Shown here piece by piece: positions 37,001 to 49,216 of a stretch of 64,000 nucleotides of DNA (position 1 is its first letter; the number at the start of each line of letters is the position of its first letter). The stretch comes from Acestrorhynchus altus (taxonomy: Eukaryota; Chordata; Actinopteri; Characiformes; Acestrorhynchidae). The notes beneath the pieces were generated by a model. The model made no database searches and had not been told where the DNA came from. It was given only the letters and a program-made list of their open reading frames with translations. A program made the position numbers and the translations under genes. Where the stretch lies: NCBI GenBank assembly GCA_034509495.1, contig CM067511.1, positions 29,392,872 to 29,456,871 of the forward strand. Direction: 5' to 3'.

Positions 37001-37489
37001 CTCATGCTCCTGTGGCAGGAAAATTGAAGGCATTTGGTTCTCAATGTTCTAGGCTTACATGATTGTACAAGAAAAAAATACAACCCTCACGATGTACCTG
37101 TTTGTCCAGAGTCCCATTTCTATTCTCATGGAATTGCACAAATCCTACATCAAATCATACAATTGTTTACACGATTATTTAGTTATTTGTTGCCATGGAT
37201 TCTTAAATGTCCTGTTCATGTAGCTTCTCTGTCCTCACACGAAAAGGGTTTGTTTGACTGCAATCGTTAGATTGACCAACACAAACACAATGGAAATGTC
37301 CAAGTCAGGAAGGTCCTCAGATGACAGAAAATTGGTTCAAATCATCTGGAACATCTCAAGAACAGCCAAGTTTCTGGCACACCAGCATCACTGTCTACAA
37401 TCAAACAAGGCCTGAGAGGATACCATCCAAAAAAAAGCCTCTGCTCCAAAATAAACACATTTAAACAAACCAAAAAAAGCCTTATGGAG
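34066..37489. other. intronic sequence without recognised feature
   Basis: Several short frames in both strands, none with a known motif. No splice-bounded conserved exon was seen. Confidence 0.5.
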
Positions 37490-37735
37490 GTAATCTTCAA
37501 GTTCCGAACAGCTGAGTCCCTCACTGTCCTCAAACGCAGGCTGAAGACCATCTGCTTCAGGAGTATTTAACTCCACAAAGACATGGATGTTCAACAGGAT
37601 CTAAGTGTGAGGAATCTTTAGATTCTAGCCTCGTCTACTAGCTAAGGATGTTTACTGAGTGAACAGCAAAGCACTTTTGTAAGTCGCTCTGGAGAAGGGC
37701 GTCTGCTAATCGCCATAAATGTAAAAGTAAATGAT
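37490..37735 (+). mobile_element. L2-like LINE 3' end fragment
   Basis: The plus strand reads FRTAESLTVLKRRLKTICF at about 37500-37560, the typical C-terminus of a fish LINE reverse-transcriptase protein. The non-coding tail follows and ends aagtcgctctggagaagggc, gtctgctaatcgccataaat. Truncated at the 5' side as usual for LINEs. Confidence 0.72.
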
Positions 37736-39270
37736 GAAAACACAAAGTCTTAGGGAGCTTTTCTTCTTCTGCACAGATGTGTTAAGATCAACAGCAGACA
37801 CAATGAGCTGGGGGATAAATATCAAGCCCTTGCAATTTTACAAAATTTTAATTTTAATTTTTCAAAAATTGTAATTGTAACAGATTTTATTTCCATTACA
37901 TTTAAAAGGACATTTCAAGCCTTTATTGCTTTCAATGTTGATGCTTTCTGATCACTTATTCATTCAAATCAGAAATTAAATATCAGAATAATTTGATTAC
38001 AGGATTAATTTCTGATTAATAAGCCACATTTTTTGTATAATTTTTTTAGAGATGTCCCAGTATATCAAATTATAATTGTGCTAATTTGATTTGATAACTA
38101 CTCATTCTGTATACAGGATATGGTACCAAATCATAATGCAAACTAAACATTTTGATTTTCCAAACCTCAGTTTAAAGACATTTTCTCTAATTAGAGTTTG
38201 TTGAATTTTTCGTTGAATCATAGAAGAACAGTTTTAGGATAAAACAGGTTTGTAAAAGATCTCTAAAGTACCTTCAGAGCTTCATTTATCCTTTAAAAGG
38301 TTCTTCACGTTCACAGATCTTACAATAACACTTCATTATTGAACCAAAACGGTTCTTCTATGGCGTTGTTCAAAAAAAAACTTTAGCATGTTTATTTTTA
38401 AGACTGTAAGTCCAGTCCAAAAGGCAAATGAAGCAGAGTTTACAATCTGAACAAAGAAACAAAAATACAACCACCCAAGATTTCTGGTCTCAAAGAACAC
38501 ATGCGATCCTGCTTGCGGGTCACTTTTCAAATGGTGAGTGGAGGGGGGTGGGCAGGGTTACGGAGTGAAGGAGTTACCCTGCTCCCCCTTCAGCCGTGTC
38601 AGCCCTGCTGGACCATTCAGAGCAATGATCTCCTTTTCTGTGTGACATGCCCTTATCATTCAGTCCCTCCTGGAAAACGGTGCTCATGCTTAAAAGACAC
38701 AACCCCCGTCTCCTTTTCACAAAGCTGACAGTTCATCCATATATTTCCAAAGCGTTTCTGGATTTACTGTAAGGTGGCTCTTATTCATCCTCTTTTACAA
38801 CTACGGAAGAATAAAGTGCCAACAAAAGTGCTGCCAGAAAATGACTTCATCCACGGAACACTGAGTGGAAAGCCAATATGGCCATCACGCACTCGAGTTC
38901 CGAGTGATTCAAGTGCCTCAAAATAGGTTTTTTCCAAGATAAATGAAAGAACATGGATGATGATGATGAAGGTGCTTGAATCAGCAAGTCGTGACCTATA
39001 TCTGGAGAATTTATTACAAAGTAAAAACAATTCCAACGTCCATGTCAAACAGCATTTCCCATGGATCAGAAATACACTTCAGAGGCGTAGATGTGAAAAT
39101 ACAAAAACAATTCTATTAGTTATTCAAATCTGAACAACACTGGATGTTTTTGGTGCTACATACACTATGAGTTGGTTTTCCGGACATGGATTAAGCCTGG
39201 TCTAGACTCTAGAGCATTCTCAATAGTGACTCTCCACTAAAAAATAAACTTAGTCTAAGACTAGGCTTAA
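37736..39270. other. intronic sequence without recognised feature
   Basis: AT-rich first half (37800-38400). No gene or mobile element recognised. Confidence 0.5.
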
Positions 39271-39513
39271 TTGTTTAAAAGTTTGTGGACACCCATTCCA
39301 ATGGATGCATTCAGCTACTTTAAGTTGCACCCACTGATGTCACAGATGTGCAAATGCACAGTTTGTCTAATCCCTGATAGAAGTAGATTAGAAGTAGATA
39401 GAATATCTGGAATGGGAAAACCATTTGGCATCATGCCTAAAGCCACGGATGAACCAGAGGGGTATGAAGCCCCCCAGCATTGAGCTGTGGAATAGTGGAA
39501 GTGTGTTCTACAA
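39271..39513 (+). mobile_element. DNA-element fragment ('gtttgtggacacccattcc' type)
   Basis: Opens aaagtttgtggacaccca and later reads aggggtatgaagccccccag, cattgagctgtggaatagtg. The same order appears on the minus strand at 8408-8530 and, more diverged, at 7735-8010. Confidence 0.6.
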
Positions 39514-40576
39514 AACAGTGGCCCTCAATCTATTCCTCAGGGACCCCTAAGCCAGTCCAGATTTTTCCTCCAACCTAACTCAGACCACTTAAGGATACAG
39601 CAAAAAAAGAGGTCTGATTTGACAACCCCTGCTATAAAGAACCACCTAGCACAGGCATTTGAAGAACAATTTAAGACACTCAGGTTCTTGGAGTTGCTAT
39701 GGAACATTAAGAACCCCAATGTAAATGTTAAAAACAGCTCATTTTAAAGCTTTTAAAGATAAATCTTTAATAAATATTGAACCTATATAAGGGATACTTT
39801 TAATACATGTCTTGTTAACAGTAGGCAACAGTTGCTGAGCAACTTGTTCAAAATATTACAAACATTTAATCAACAGATGAAAACAATATTTTAATAGCCT
39901 GGCAGATTAATAGAGTAATTCAACTGAAGTGTGGGTTGTGAGTACAACAGCTCTGAATGTGGCTAAGCCAATCAGAGTTTAGAATTACCCCACAAAGCTA
40001 TTGTCAGAGCTTCTGGCAAATGAAAATACACACCGATTCATAGAATATGAGCCAATATCTGAAAGCCATTCAAGCTAAAACAGCCACAAACTCTCATTTG
40101 GGAAGGAAATAGGCCGTGACTACCAATTCTGGTACTATAAAATAACCACATGTCCAACACATGAAGAAAAGAAGAAAAACAATGCCTCAGTCCATTTATT
40201 TCGTCTCTCTCTCTCAGAAACACACCAAGACCATTAATATGATGTGTGGGAGTTTCCTCCCAGGATCCTTAGGGTCACAGCACTGCAGCACTGACCCCCA
40301 ATCCTGCCCTTACTGCACAGACCTTTGACCTCTAACTGCAACCATTTGTGCTTCACAAACTAGAAGTCACGAGAAAAGGGCAAATAAAACACTTACATCC
40401 TGATACAAATGCAGGTTGAAATCTCATACAGTGCACATGAACATTCATAAATCGCTGAAACACAAATGAAGGGAAATGCTTTTCCAGACGGGGACTGAGC
40501 TAATCTAATCTAGTCTAATCCTTGCCCCGGGGAGAGTGAAGCACAAAAGAACACAGCGTAAAACGTAACATGTAGT

Positions 40577-40730
40577 TCAGTAGTTCTCAGTCCTGGTGCT
40601 GGAGTTCCACGGCTGTAACACACCCAGTTACGCTGAGCAACGGCTCCTCTGTTAGTTCGTTCGTTGGATCAGGTGTGTTGGAATTAGGGGAATCTCGAAA
40701 ACAAGAAGGGCAGTGGTCCTCCAGAAACTG
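40577..40730. mobile_element. short hAT-type non-autonomous element
   Basis: Left end tagttctcagtcctggtgct, interior ggatcaggtgtgttggaatt, right end gtggtcctccagaaactg. Same layout as 378-524. Confidence 0.5.
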
Positions 40731-41364
40731 TATGGAAATAACTGGTACTGAGCTCTAGCCAGGCTACGGCTTCCAGGAACGTTTGGTCCACAACTAGGCT
40801 TCATCCCTGTCTGTCAAACAAGACCCCTTTAGTTTAGACATGAGCAAAGACATGTTCTTGAACCAGGTTTGTAGACTCTCAGAGAACAATCTTGCTCTAG
40901 AAAACAGTGGCTTATATGCAAAGATCCTCTCATGTCCTACTGAATTCTTTCTGATCAAAGAAAGTCTGAGGTGTTGATGTTGAAACGTGTAGGATACCAC
41001 TGATTGTACACGTGACCAGGAGAAATAGAAGCTGCAGTGTGTTACCAGAGTTTTACCTTGGTGTGCTTTTTTTAATTGGTTTAAAAATATGACTCAGGAA
41101 AGCAAATTTCACAACCACTTATTAAAGAAGGAGCGAAGAGACGTCACGTCCTGCAACATTACAAGGCACACAAGCTGCATTCCAGTTCCACTCGCCATTT
41201 TGGTATTCCAGTAATAATGCATGTTGCCTGGGACCTCGTCATCCAAGCAGACTGTACTTAAACTTACTGACTGGGAATTTAATCGGATACACACCTTTGT
41301 ATGGACATTATTCCTCTATTTAACAGATTGTGTGTGGATTATTCACTTCATTCAATCAGAAATA

Positions 41365-41533
41365 CCGTATTTTCTGGACTATAAGCCGCTACTTTTTTTT
41401 AAACCATGTGGCTTATAATGAGGTGCGGCTTTTTCTTCTTATATACGTTCATTTCCAGGTTTCTTGGGGTTTTTTTTTTAACTTTGAGGGTGAGGCTTAA
41501 ATTCCGGTACGGCTTATAGTCCGGAAAATACGG
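41365..41533. mobile_element. 'ccgtattttc' MITE, 169 bp, TA-flanked
   Basis: Starts ccgtattttctggactataa and ends with ttatagtccggaaaatacgg. The inverted ends match over about 22 bp with one mismatch. TA dinucleotides flank both ends (41363-41364, 41534-41535), as for Tc1/mariner targets. A second, shorter copy at 60329-60456 is nested in a hAT-type element. Confidence 0.92.
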
Positions 41534-41859
41534 TAAGTTATTTTCCAAAAGACCTCAACCAAACTAAACTGTATACATGGATGTATTCTATTCCAACTGA
41601 GAAATCAGCTTGATTATTAATGCAAATGTTGCACAAACTAACGTTTTCTTTTATTGACTGCATGCCAGTCAATTGGGAGTAAGAAACTGATGGTTTAAAG
41701 GGGGCCTTCTATGTCTAACTACATGCAATCAATGCAATCTGCTATAGACCCGTCATTCGGTGGTGTTGGAGCAGGATGAAATCTTGAAAAGGCTATTTTT
41801 AAACCTCAGATATTAAAGAGTTGTTGGCTGTCTATGCGGAGGACACCTCAAACTAACCT

Positions 41860-43260
41860 TATAACAAGCAATGTGGCTTTCTAACAGTAGGCAGTGTTTG
41901 CTGAGCAACATCGTTATAGATGAATGGTTTTGTTTTTAATGAAAAACCTTCAGCCTGTTTAAAAATAAAAATCCCAACAACTCGAATGTTCTGCCACCCG
42001 CAGTGCCTTGACCACTGTAGAAAGTATAGGAACATTCCACACACAGGGAGACTTCCCCCTCTGCTCAACCCCTGAGGATTCCTCAGCAGCACAGTGAACA
42101 TTGTGCTGATGTAGACACAGAAGCCACTTCTCACAGGCACAGGTTTTGTGTCACAAAGGAATTTCAGTTGTTACCAGCCGTAACTGTTGATTTGACGTAC
42201 AGCAGCTGTCTCCTAGAATAGGACGGTGGGTGATACAAACTCCAATGTATACAATGATATTTCTGTGCTTTGGGACATTGTCTTCTTACATCACCCACTG
42301 TCTCTTCAGCTTAAGGTCGTGGACTTCCATAGAACAGTTCCCGAGAAGTGGACAAATCTTAGATGGGCTGCAATGTAGTTTTGGGACGACGTCTTTGAAG
42401 TGTCCATCAACAACTGCCACTACCGGTGAGTGTTTACTGAGTAGTGGACACAAAGTTTCTAGAGTCTTCTGTAGACACTTAGCCATTGCCATTAGGTTCT
42501 ATCTCACTTATGGGACTGTTTGTTGTCCTCTTAAAAGGACACATACAAACTGTGTAACTATGGATTGATGTACAAATAGGTTTTCAACAATACTTTTATC
42601 TGCTTTGCCAGCTTCATGCATCTCTACAACACATCTGTGGTTTGCATTGATGCCTGGTTCAACCTGACCAATCAGTTTGGGTCTTCTGTCAGAACTGGGA
42701 AACATTGCTCCACCTCCCAATCACTTGTAATTATCACATTAAGTTTGATTGGTTTGGGTATCTGCAGACATTCCTGACGTGGAAGCCTATAATCATCTTT
42801 CTTAGATCTGCACGGAGCTCCTTTGACTGTGTGTTGATCACCTCAAGAAGTCCTGTTAAGTAAACCACCGGTCAAGATAAGATCTTGATCTATTTTTGGT
42901 CTTGCGTATAAAAATGTGATCCTATGTCCACTTCAGAAATCTCCAGACAATTTTAAACTTGGGCACTTTTTGGGATTAAGTATGTCAGTTGTACCCTCAT
43001 TATTCCCCAGACAAACGGTCATGACATTCCATGATGAGTGTATCTACACTTTGGACCACAACTGTACCTTATTAGTTCATGTAGATAGTTGCGAACAGCA
43101 GCACCTTTATTTTGATTCTGCAAAAAGGTCAATCGCTGTTACATAATCAGACAGCTGCTTCTCTACTGGCATAAAGGCAAGATGGTGTAAGTGATATACT
43201 GCTATTTCACTCCTCAGGCTGGTGTACAAACAGAGCAGGACACTAACAGTCCATACTGTC
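41860..43260 (-). mobile_element. possible decayed Tc1-like element
   Basis: Minus-strand frames read MHEAGKADKSIVENLFVHQS (42508-42720), which resembles a transposase helix-turn-helix, and HCSPSKICPLLGNCS followed by EVHDLK (42286-42492), which resembles a decayed WPSQSPDLNPIE/HDLK segment. The order and orientation are right for a Tc1 transposase but similarity is weak and no ends were found. Confidence 0.35.
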
Positions 43261-43884
43261 TGTCCCTTATTAGGGTGCAAAGGAAAAAAAATCATTTTTT
43301 AAATTATTATAACTGTCCATCAACTCTACTCTATATACTGACCACCATAATCTCGCTAGGCTAGTGACCGTCATAGCTAGATAAAAGTTCAGCATCAAGG
43401 ACAGTATATGGATTACATTATATATGATTAGATTTATAGAAATTGAAAATGTGCTTTTTATTTTTTTGAAAAATGTAATTGAATAAAAGATGGATCCTGT
43501 AACACTCCTGACCACGTTCTTCCAGAGGGCTCCCAGAGAACACAGCTGGAGGTGCTGTTTTTCACAGTGGACAATGACTGAGTCCCTCATTGCTGTGCAT
43601 TTTATTATCCATGGCTCTTGCTCGGGCAAGTAACAGAGCACAGCAGACCACATTAGAGTTCTCTGCAAGGTTCCGCGATGTTGTCACACCACAGAGAATA
43701 AAAGTAGGGGCTGACGTGGATGAAGAGAGTAAGCAGGGGACTGTGTTTCCAAACATTTTCAGAGAAAACGAGAAAACAGAATAACAAAGACAACCTAAAA
43801 CATCACAACTATACTAACCAAGTAATTCTGATTTATTAAGTTCTAATATTTAGAGACTGTGGATTTGTTTTTCATAAGCTATAA

Positions 43885-44629
43885 AGTGCCTTGTCAAAGA
43901 ATTCAACCCCCATTTTTTGTGTTTTGTGTTACAACTTTCAACATTTGATTTTTATATGGAAGTAAACATCAAATAGGACAAAACAGAAAACTGCAGTGTG
44001 CATAATTCACCCCCCTAAACTCAGTAAACCCCTTTTGTGGCTGCTTTGGATCAGCCTCTATGAGCTGCCACATCTTGCCACTGAGATATTTACCCATTCA
44101 TCAAAACTGTTAGGTTAGATTGTTTCGGGCTGGTGAACAGCAATCTTCAAGTCTGACCACAGATTCTTAATTGGATTAAGGTCTGGGCTTTGACTAGGGT
44201 ATTCCATTACATTTACACGCTTCCCCTTAAACCGCGCGATTGCTGGGTCATTGTCCGGTTGGAAAGTGAGCGTCCATGCCAGGCTCAAATCACTGAAAGA
44301 CCTAAACAGGTCCCTGCTGCTGAAAGGGCCATGAGATGTGTTGGTTGGTCTTGGTGACCAAAAAGTTCAACAGAGGACCACCATACATTTGGGGAGTCTC
44401 CCACATGCCTTTAAACTCAAAACAAGCTGTCCGACTATTGTCTTTTTTCTGGCCACTCTTCCATAAAGCCAAGCTCTAAGATGTTTATGGCTTATTGTGG
44501 TCATATGGACAGATACTCCTCTCTGATTAATGTCCTCTTTGCCTGATGTGAGAGATCTGGTCTCTTGTGGTACCATGTTCTTTCTATTTGATGATAATGG
44601 ATATGATGGTGCTTCAGGGGATCATCAGA

Positions 44630-44677
<48 letters not shown>

Positions 44678-44835
44678 CTGAACCCTGACAACTTTGCCTC
44701 TGTCTGGAGATCTACTGGTCTTCATGGTGTTTGATTAGTGGGGCCTTAATGCTTAATGGTGTTGCAGCCTCTGGGGCCTTTCAGAATAAGTGAGTCTATA
44801 TACCGACCGATCATGTGACACTTAGATTGCAATGT
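43885..44835 (-). mobile_element. decayed Tc1-like transposon
   Basis: The plus strand starts gtgccttgtcaaagaattca and continues through gtctgaccacagattcttaa, ttggattaaggtctgggctt, gtcattgtccggttggaaag and gaccaaaaagttcaacagag, then tggccactcttccataaagc. This is the reverse complement, in order, of a widespread fish Tc1 element. The minus frame at 44367-44576 keeps the LYGRVARKK motif. A (TA)n array (44632-44676) has expanded inside. The middle is shortened, so no full transposase remains. Confidence 0.88.
44632..44676. repeat. (TA)n microsatellite
   Basis: Pure TA run of about 45 bp inside the Tc1 remnant. Confidence 0.96.
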
Positions 44836-45280
44836 AATTATAATGAATATAAAACAATAGTTTTTTTGAATGTAATTGTGATCATGAATGAGGTTTTTAA
44901 TGATATTCAATTTTTAGATGCACTAATATACTAACCTGTAAAATAATGAGATTCATTTTTGAACTGTCAGGGCAAAACTATTTGCTTTTATTGGTTATTG
45001 AGCTTAAGGTTTGATGTTAGATTATTTACACTCACATTATTAATAATGTATTTCTTATATAAGTGTGTGAAAATGTGTGTTATGTGTGAAGCAATTCTTT
45101 GTGTATTTTCACAGTAAAACTGAATTTGATTTGGTGAGGCTAAACTTTTACATTAAACTAGAAATTACATAATTTATTTGTCCATGTAATATTATGCACA
45201 TCAATTTAATATATATGGGACACATGAATGACCCAAAGCCCTGACACTGAATAAAAACAAACCTCTTTGTGTTTGTGTGT

Positions 45281-45340
45281 GGGGTGGGGGTGTTGTGGTG
45301 GTAAAATACTGAGCTTGGCTCCACCCATGCTAAAAGGAGG
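45281..45340 (+). promoter_or_regulatory. angptl2: candidate angptl2 promoter region
   Basis: A G-rich box (ggggtggggg, 45281-45290), the segment ttggctccacccatgctaaaagg (45315-45337) with a TATA-like ctaaaa, then a purine-rich transcript-like stretch. The placement rests on the candidate first exon that follows. There is no direct evidence of a start site. Confidence 0.3.
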
Positions 45341-45815
45341 AGGGCAAAGAGGAGGGTCCGACTAGGAAAGGAAAAGCACGAGCTGCATAGCTAATGTCAA
45401 AACACAGAAAGAGACTGAGGAGGAGGTTAACAGAACAGGATAACAAGCATGTTAACAGCCATGAGGCAGAGGAGGTGGTAGATAGTGTGAGAGAGAGAGA
45501 CACACAGAGGTGTAGGTTTCCCACCAGGTCTAATAGGATGTTAGAGGAAGAAGCCCATGAAGACCATGCAGAACAGCTGAGATTTGTCATGTGCTTGGAG
45601 CCTGTAAATGAAGCCGGTAAAAGGACACCCACTGACTAACAGCAGCTACCAAGAGGAGACTGTCCCTCTCTCAGCCTTCATAAATCAACCAGAGAGAGGA
45701 GGACAAAGCACCAGAGAGACTCCAGGACTGGTGATGACCTTCTCTGCAGGACCTACTGGGGAGGCAGAAGGTCTAACAGTATAAAATAGAAAAAGGAAGA
45801 AATAGCCTCAGCCTG
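45340..45815 (+). other. angptl2: candidate non-coding first exon (5' UTR) of angptl2
   Basis: A purine-rich, repeat-free stretch of about 475 bp differs in texture from the AT-rich surroundings and ends cagcctg followed by a consensus donor gtaagg (45816-45821). A 3.4-kb intron would then run to the acceptor at 49185. Human ANGPTL2 also has a non-coding first exon. The short frames here (45394-45639) would be upstream frames or chance. The 5' boundary is a guess. Confidence 0.4.
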
Positions 45816-46203
45816 GTAAGGAGATTTTATCTGAATCAGCTACTCAAATATTCACATATCTGAATTCCGAGGTGATTAACAATAATAATACCAGAGTTTA
45901 CTACAACGTAACCTTTTACATAGTGTGGTCAAATTTAACTCACTGGGATTGAACTAAAATATAATGATTTTCCTTTAAAATCAGTGGAAACAGCTAATCA
46001 ATGAAATCAAAGCCATCACTTCATCACTTCCGCTGAAATGTGGGAGAAGAAGTCTTCTTTTTTTGAGCCAAGAACATATTTCAGTGCTAAACGATGATTC
46101 ATTAACATTTGATGCCGTATGTACATGAATGTGCCACAGTTTTTGCTATTTTTCGAGATGTTTTCATATCTTCCATTAAGCTATTAAACAGTCATTTAAA
46201 CAG

Positions 46204-46238
46204 GTGTGTGTGTATATATATATATATATACACACACT
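46204..46238. repeat. (TG)n(TA)n(CA)n compound microsatellite
   Basis: Short compound dinucleotide run with near-palindromic order gtgtg-tatata-cacac. Confidence 0.9.
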
Positions 46239-46928
46239 TAGTTATTACACACAAACCTATGCCAAGGTGTGTGTTTGTATATTATATATATTTATATTAC
46301 ACACACACACCTACATAAGCAAAAAACCTCATCTCTCAATGAGTGTCAATGCAATGTGAAGATTTCATTCTTACATTTTTGTGGATTTCTATTAGTCCAT
46401 TGGTTCAAGTTGGGGCACAATGCATAAATAATAACAATAATAGAGGGAGGGATTGAGAGAAAGAGAGCTGTAAACACAAAAAACACGCAAAACCCTCTCC
46501 CGTGCAACTGGAGGAAAGTTTAACGGCAAACAGACTTTAGGGAGACGAAGTACTGAACAATGGCCAACAATAACACATTACATGAAAAGAACAACTGTTA
46601 TATTCCACGGAATGATTTGTGGGCTTGTGGTTTCGGTGTCTATTTGTCCTCTCAGATCTTGTCCGACCCGCTATAATTAGGATCATTCAAGTTAAGATAA
46701 AACACTAAAGCACAGATACATGAATACAATGCAGAGATTAGGATTTCAAAGGATGTTCCCTCCTACACGGTCTGATGGGTCACAGTCGGGGACACTCTGC
46801 TGACTTAATGCTCTATTCCTGTTTATCCCCAACACTGTCTTGCTGTTAACTCAACAGACATGCCCACTTGATCTATGGCCTTTGAGATCTGTGCAACCCA
46901 ATCACCAGATATTTTGGCTGACTTGAAC

Positions 46929-46993
46929 TGTGTGTGTGTGTGTGTGTGTGCGTGCGTGCATATGTGTGTGTGTGTGTGTGTGTGCGTGTGTGT
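46929..46993. repeat. interrupted (TG)n microsatellite
   Basis: TG array of about 65 bp with cgtgcgtgcatatg in the middle. The Cys-Val frames over it are not genes. Confidence 0.95.
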
Positions 46994-47075
46994 TTATGTG
47001 GGCAGGGGTCATGTCTGCAAGGGTTTATATTAAAGTCAATGAATGCAGAAGAAAAAACAAACTTTCATTATTACA

Positions 47076-47121
<46 letters not shown>
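47076..47121. repeat. (ATT)n microsatellite
   Basis: ATT triplet run of about 46 bp followed at once by an aacaac run. Confidence 0.95.
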
Positions 47122-47124
<3 letters not shown>

Positions 47125-48784
47125 AACAACAACAACCACACATAAAAACACTACTAATATAAATAAGAATGATCATTATTAGAATCAGTGGGGTCTTCAT
47201 TAGACCATTACACTAGATACTACATATCAGGTCTGCTGACTGACTGGCAGGTATTTAACAGATACTGCTCAACTATTCAGGGCCTGGTTAATGTGTTCTG
47301 CAAATCAATGCCAGCAGAGGGAGAGAACAGTGCCAGAACTGTTAGACCTGGTCTGTTAGAAGAGGAAACCCCATGTGTAATGTGAAGGGTAGCGCATACC
47401 AGTCCCAGGAGGTAAACCCAGCAGCTCCCTGTCATTACTCCTCTTCATCAGGGTCAAACAATCATGGCTGTTGTGAGATTAATTCAGTTTTAATTGTAAA
47501 TGAAAATATTTACGGTTTCATATATTAATAACTGATATCTGTGAACAACTAAGTAATAACAATAGACGTGTATTTTGTACAATTCAGATTAGGGGATGAT
47601 GGACATCACACAGAGAGTCACAACACGCCTTTAATGGGCTGCGAGTGTGAACTAGATAAGATTATTTAATAAGGAAGCTGAAGTGGTTCCTCCTTCGCCC
47701 TTGCTGGCCTGTTGCTGCATCATCAATAGGGTAAAAAAGGCTATGGTATTGGTATGTGGTTGCTATGGTGCTGCTAGGTGATTGCCATAGGTTTGCCAAA
47801 TGGTGGCTATGCTTTGCACTGTGCTTTTATAATGTAAGTGTAAATAACCTTTCTCATAACCTCGGCTACCGGAGGGCACTACTCAAACACTCGGTTCATA
47901 TTCTCAGTTGGTGCTAATGTGGAAACGTGTTGGTGGCAGTGGAAAGAACAGTTAGATGCTCTCCACTGATAACGCTAGGCCTTGCATTACCCACTGCTGC
48001 CTCGCGATAAGCTCCTCTCAAAACAGCGGGGGCAAAGCAAAACTCAAACAGGATATGCTGACTTCGAAATCACAAAATAGTGGCCAGCTTCAGACCCATG
48101 CAAATGACCTAACGAGACGTGTGATTGCATAAACAGATGACATCATGCTGATGGATGTCCATTACTCTCCCCCCACGTCACTCTATAGTGAAATAATGCA
48201 CTCGGGGGACGAGGCAAGGAAAACTCATTTAAGTCAAAGGGATCATTTATCTATAATGACTTTCCTGCAACAAACAAAGTGGATTTAACGAATGTAATGT
48301 TGAGCTTCGTTTCACAAGAAATGGCAGAAACAAACGTTGTAAAAACCCACCCTTCAAATTCCCCAGCTTTACCCACGTTCCTCTTTATTTTTAATCAGGG
48401 TAAATAGGAGGTTTGGCATGAACCAGTATAATGTCACTCACTTTGTTGGTAGACAAGACATGTTTGAGACTTGAGTGCTAATAAAGTCACCATGTAACTG
48501 TGTATCTGCACACTCACACATATATCACACTGAAAACAAATGTGTGATTTAAGTGTCGTTTAGTTCTCAGAGGTAAATATTTCATAAACGTATAATACCC
48601 TCAAAGGTACAGTATTGGACTTTTGGCATGGAGTTGTACCTTAACCAGTATAAAAAACTGGTATCTCAATAGAGAACAGCCCCACTCACAGGTCTGTACT
48701 ATTTTAATTACAAATCTTTGCTTCATTTTATTTGTGTGTATCCAGTTTGGGACACCACTGGACACAGCTATGCATGGATTTTAT

Positions 48785-49010
48785 TATGGTGCTTGCATAC
48801 CTTCCTTGTTTGGTCCAGACATCCGGACCTTCCAGTTTGGTCCGAACCAAAATAGCAGGTGCAAAAGGTTCTGCAGACCATGGTCCAGACCAAAGGACTA
48901 AAATTTGTTTGACCTAAAGAGGTGGTCTCAGTCCAGATCAACTCAACCATGGTCACTTTTATTGCAGCATGAAAAGAGGTCGTAGCATCTTTCATCTTAT
49001 TATCTTTCAC
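48785..49010. mobile_element. DNA-element fragment ('ggtccagaccaaa' type)
   Basis: Repeated, partly inverted wording (gtttggtccagacatccgga, tttggtccgaaccaaaatag, catggtccagaccaaagg, ggtggtctcagtccagatca) fits a non-autonomous DNA element known from fish. It lies less than 200 bp upstream of the angptl2 coding-exon acceptor. Confidence 0.45.
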
Positions 49011-49216
49011 TAAAATTGAAAATCAAGGCAAAATGTTCAATTAACTGTTATAATAATTTGAGGTCCTATCGCCCAGTCGTAGTAAAGGTGGTCTACAGTC
49101 GTGGTGATCCACAAACTTCATGCATATGTAGATGTATCTGGCTAATGATTGACAGCTATTCACTGACATCTCTTTTTTTGCATAGGAATCATCCTCCAAA
49201 AAGATACGAAGCAGAC

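Larger units (their letters stand above)
45816..49185 (+). other. angptl2: likely angptl2 intron 1
   Basis: Spans the candidate donor at 45816 and the sure acceptor at 49185, where ctgac (branch-like), a T-rich tract and gcatag precede coding exon 1. Contains three microsatellites and a DNA-element fragment, listed separately. Otherwise no feature is recognised. Confidence 0.4.

Noticed and set aside
49016..49216. Upstream extension of the angptl2 open frame to a Met at 49016
   Set aside because: A clear splice acceptor (T-rich tract then gcatag) ends at 49185, so the frame before it is intron. The family signal peptide starts at 49217 or 49232.
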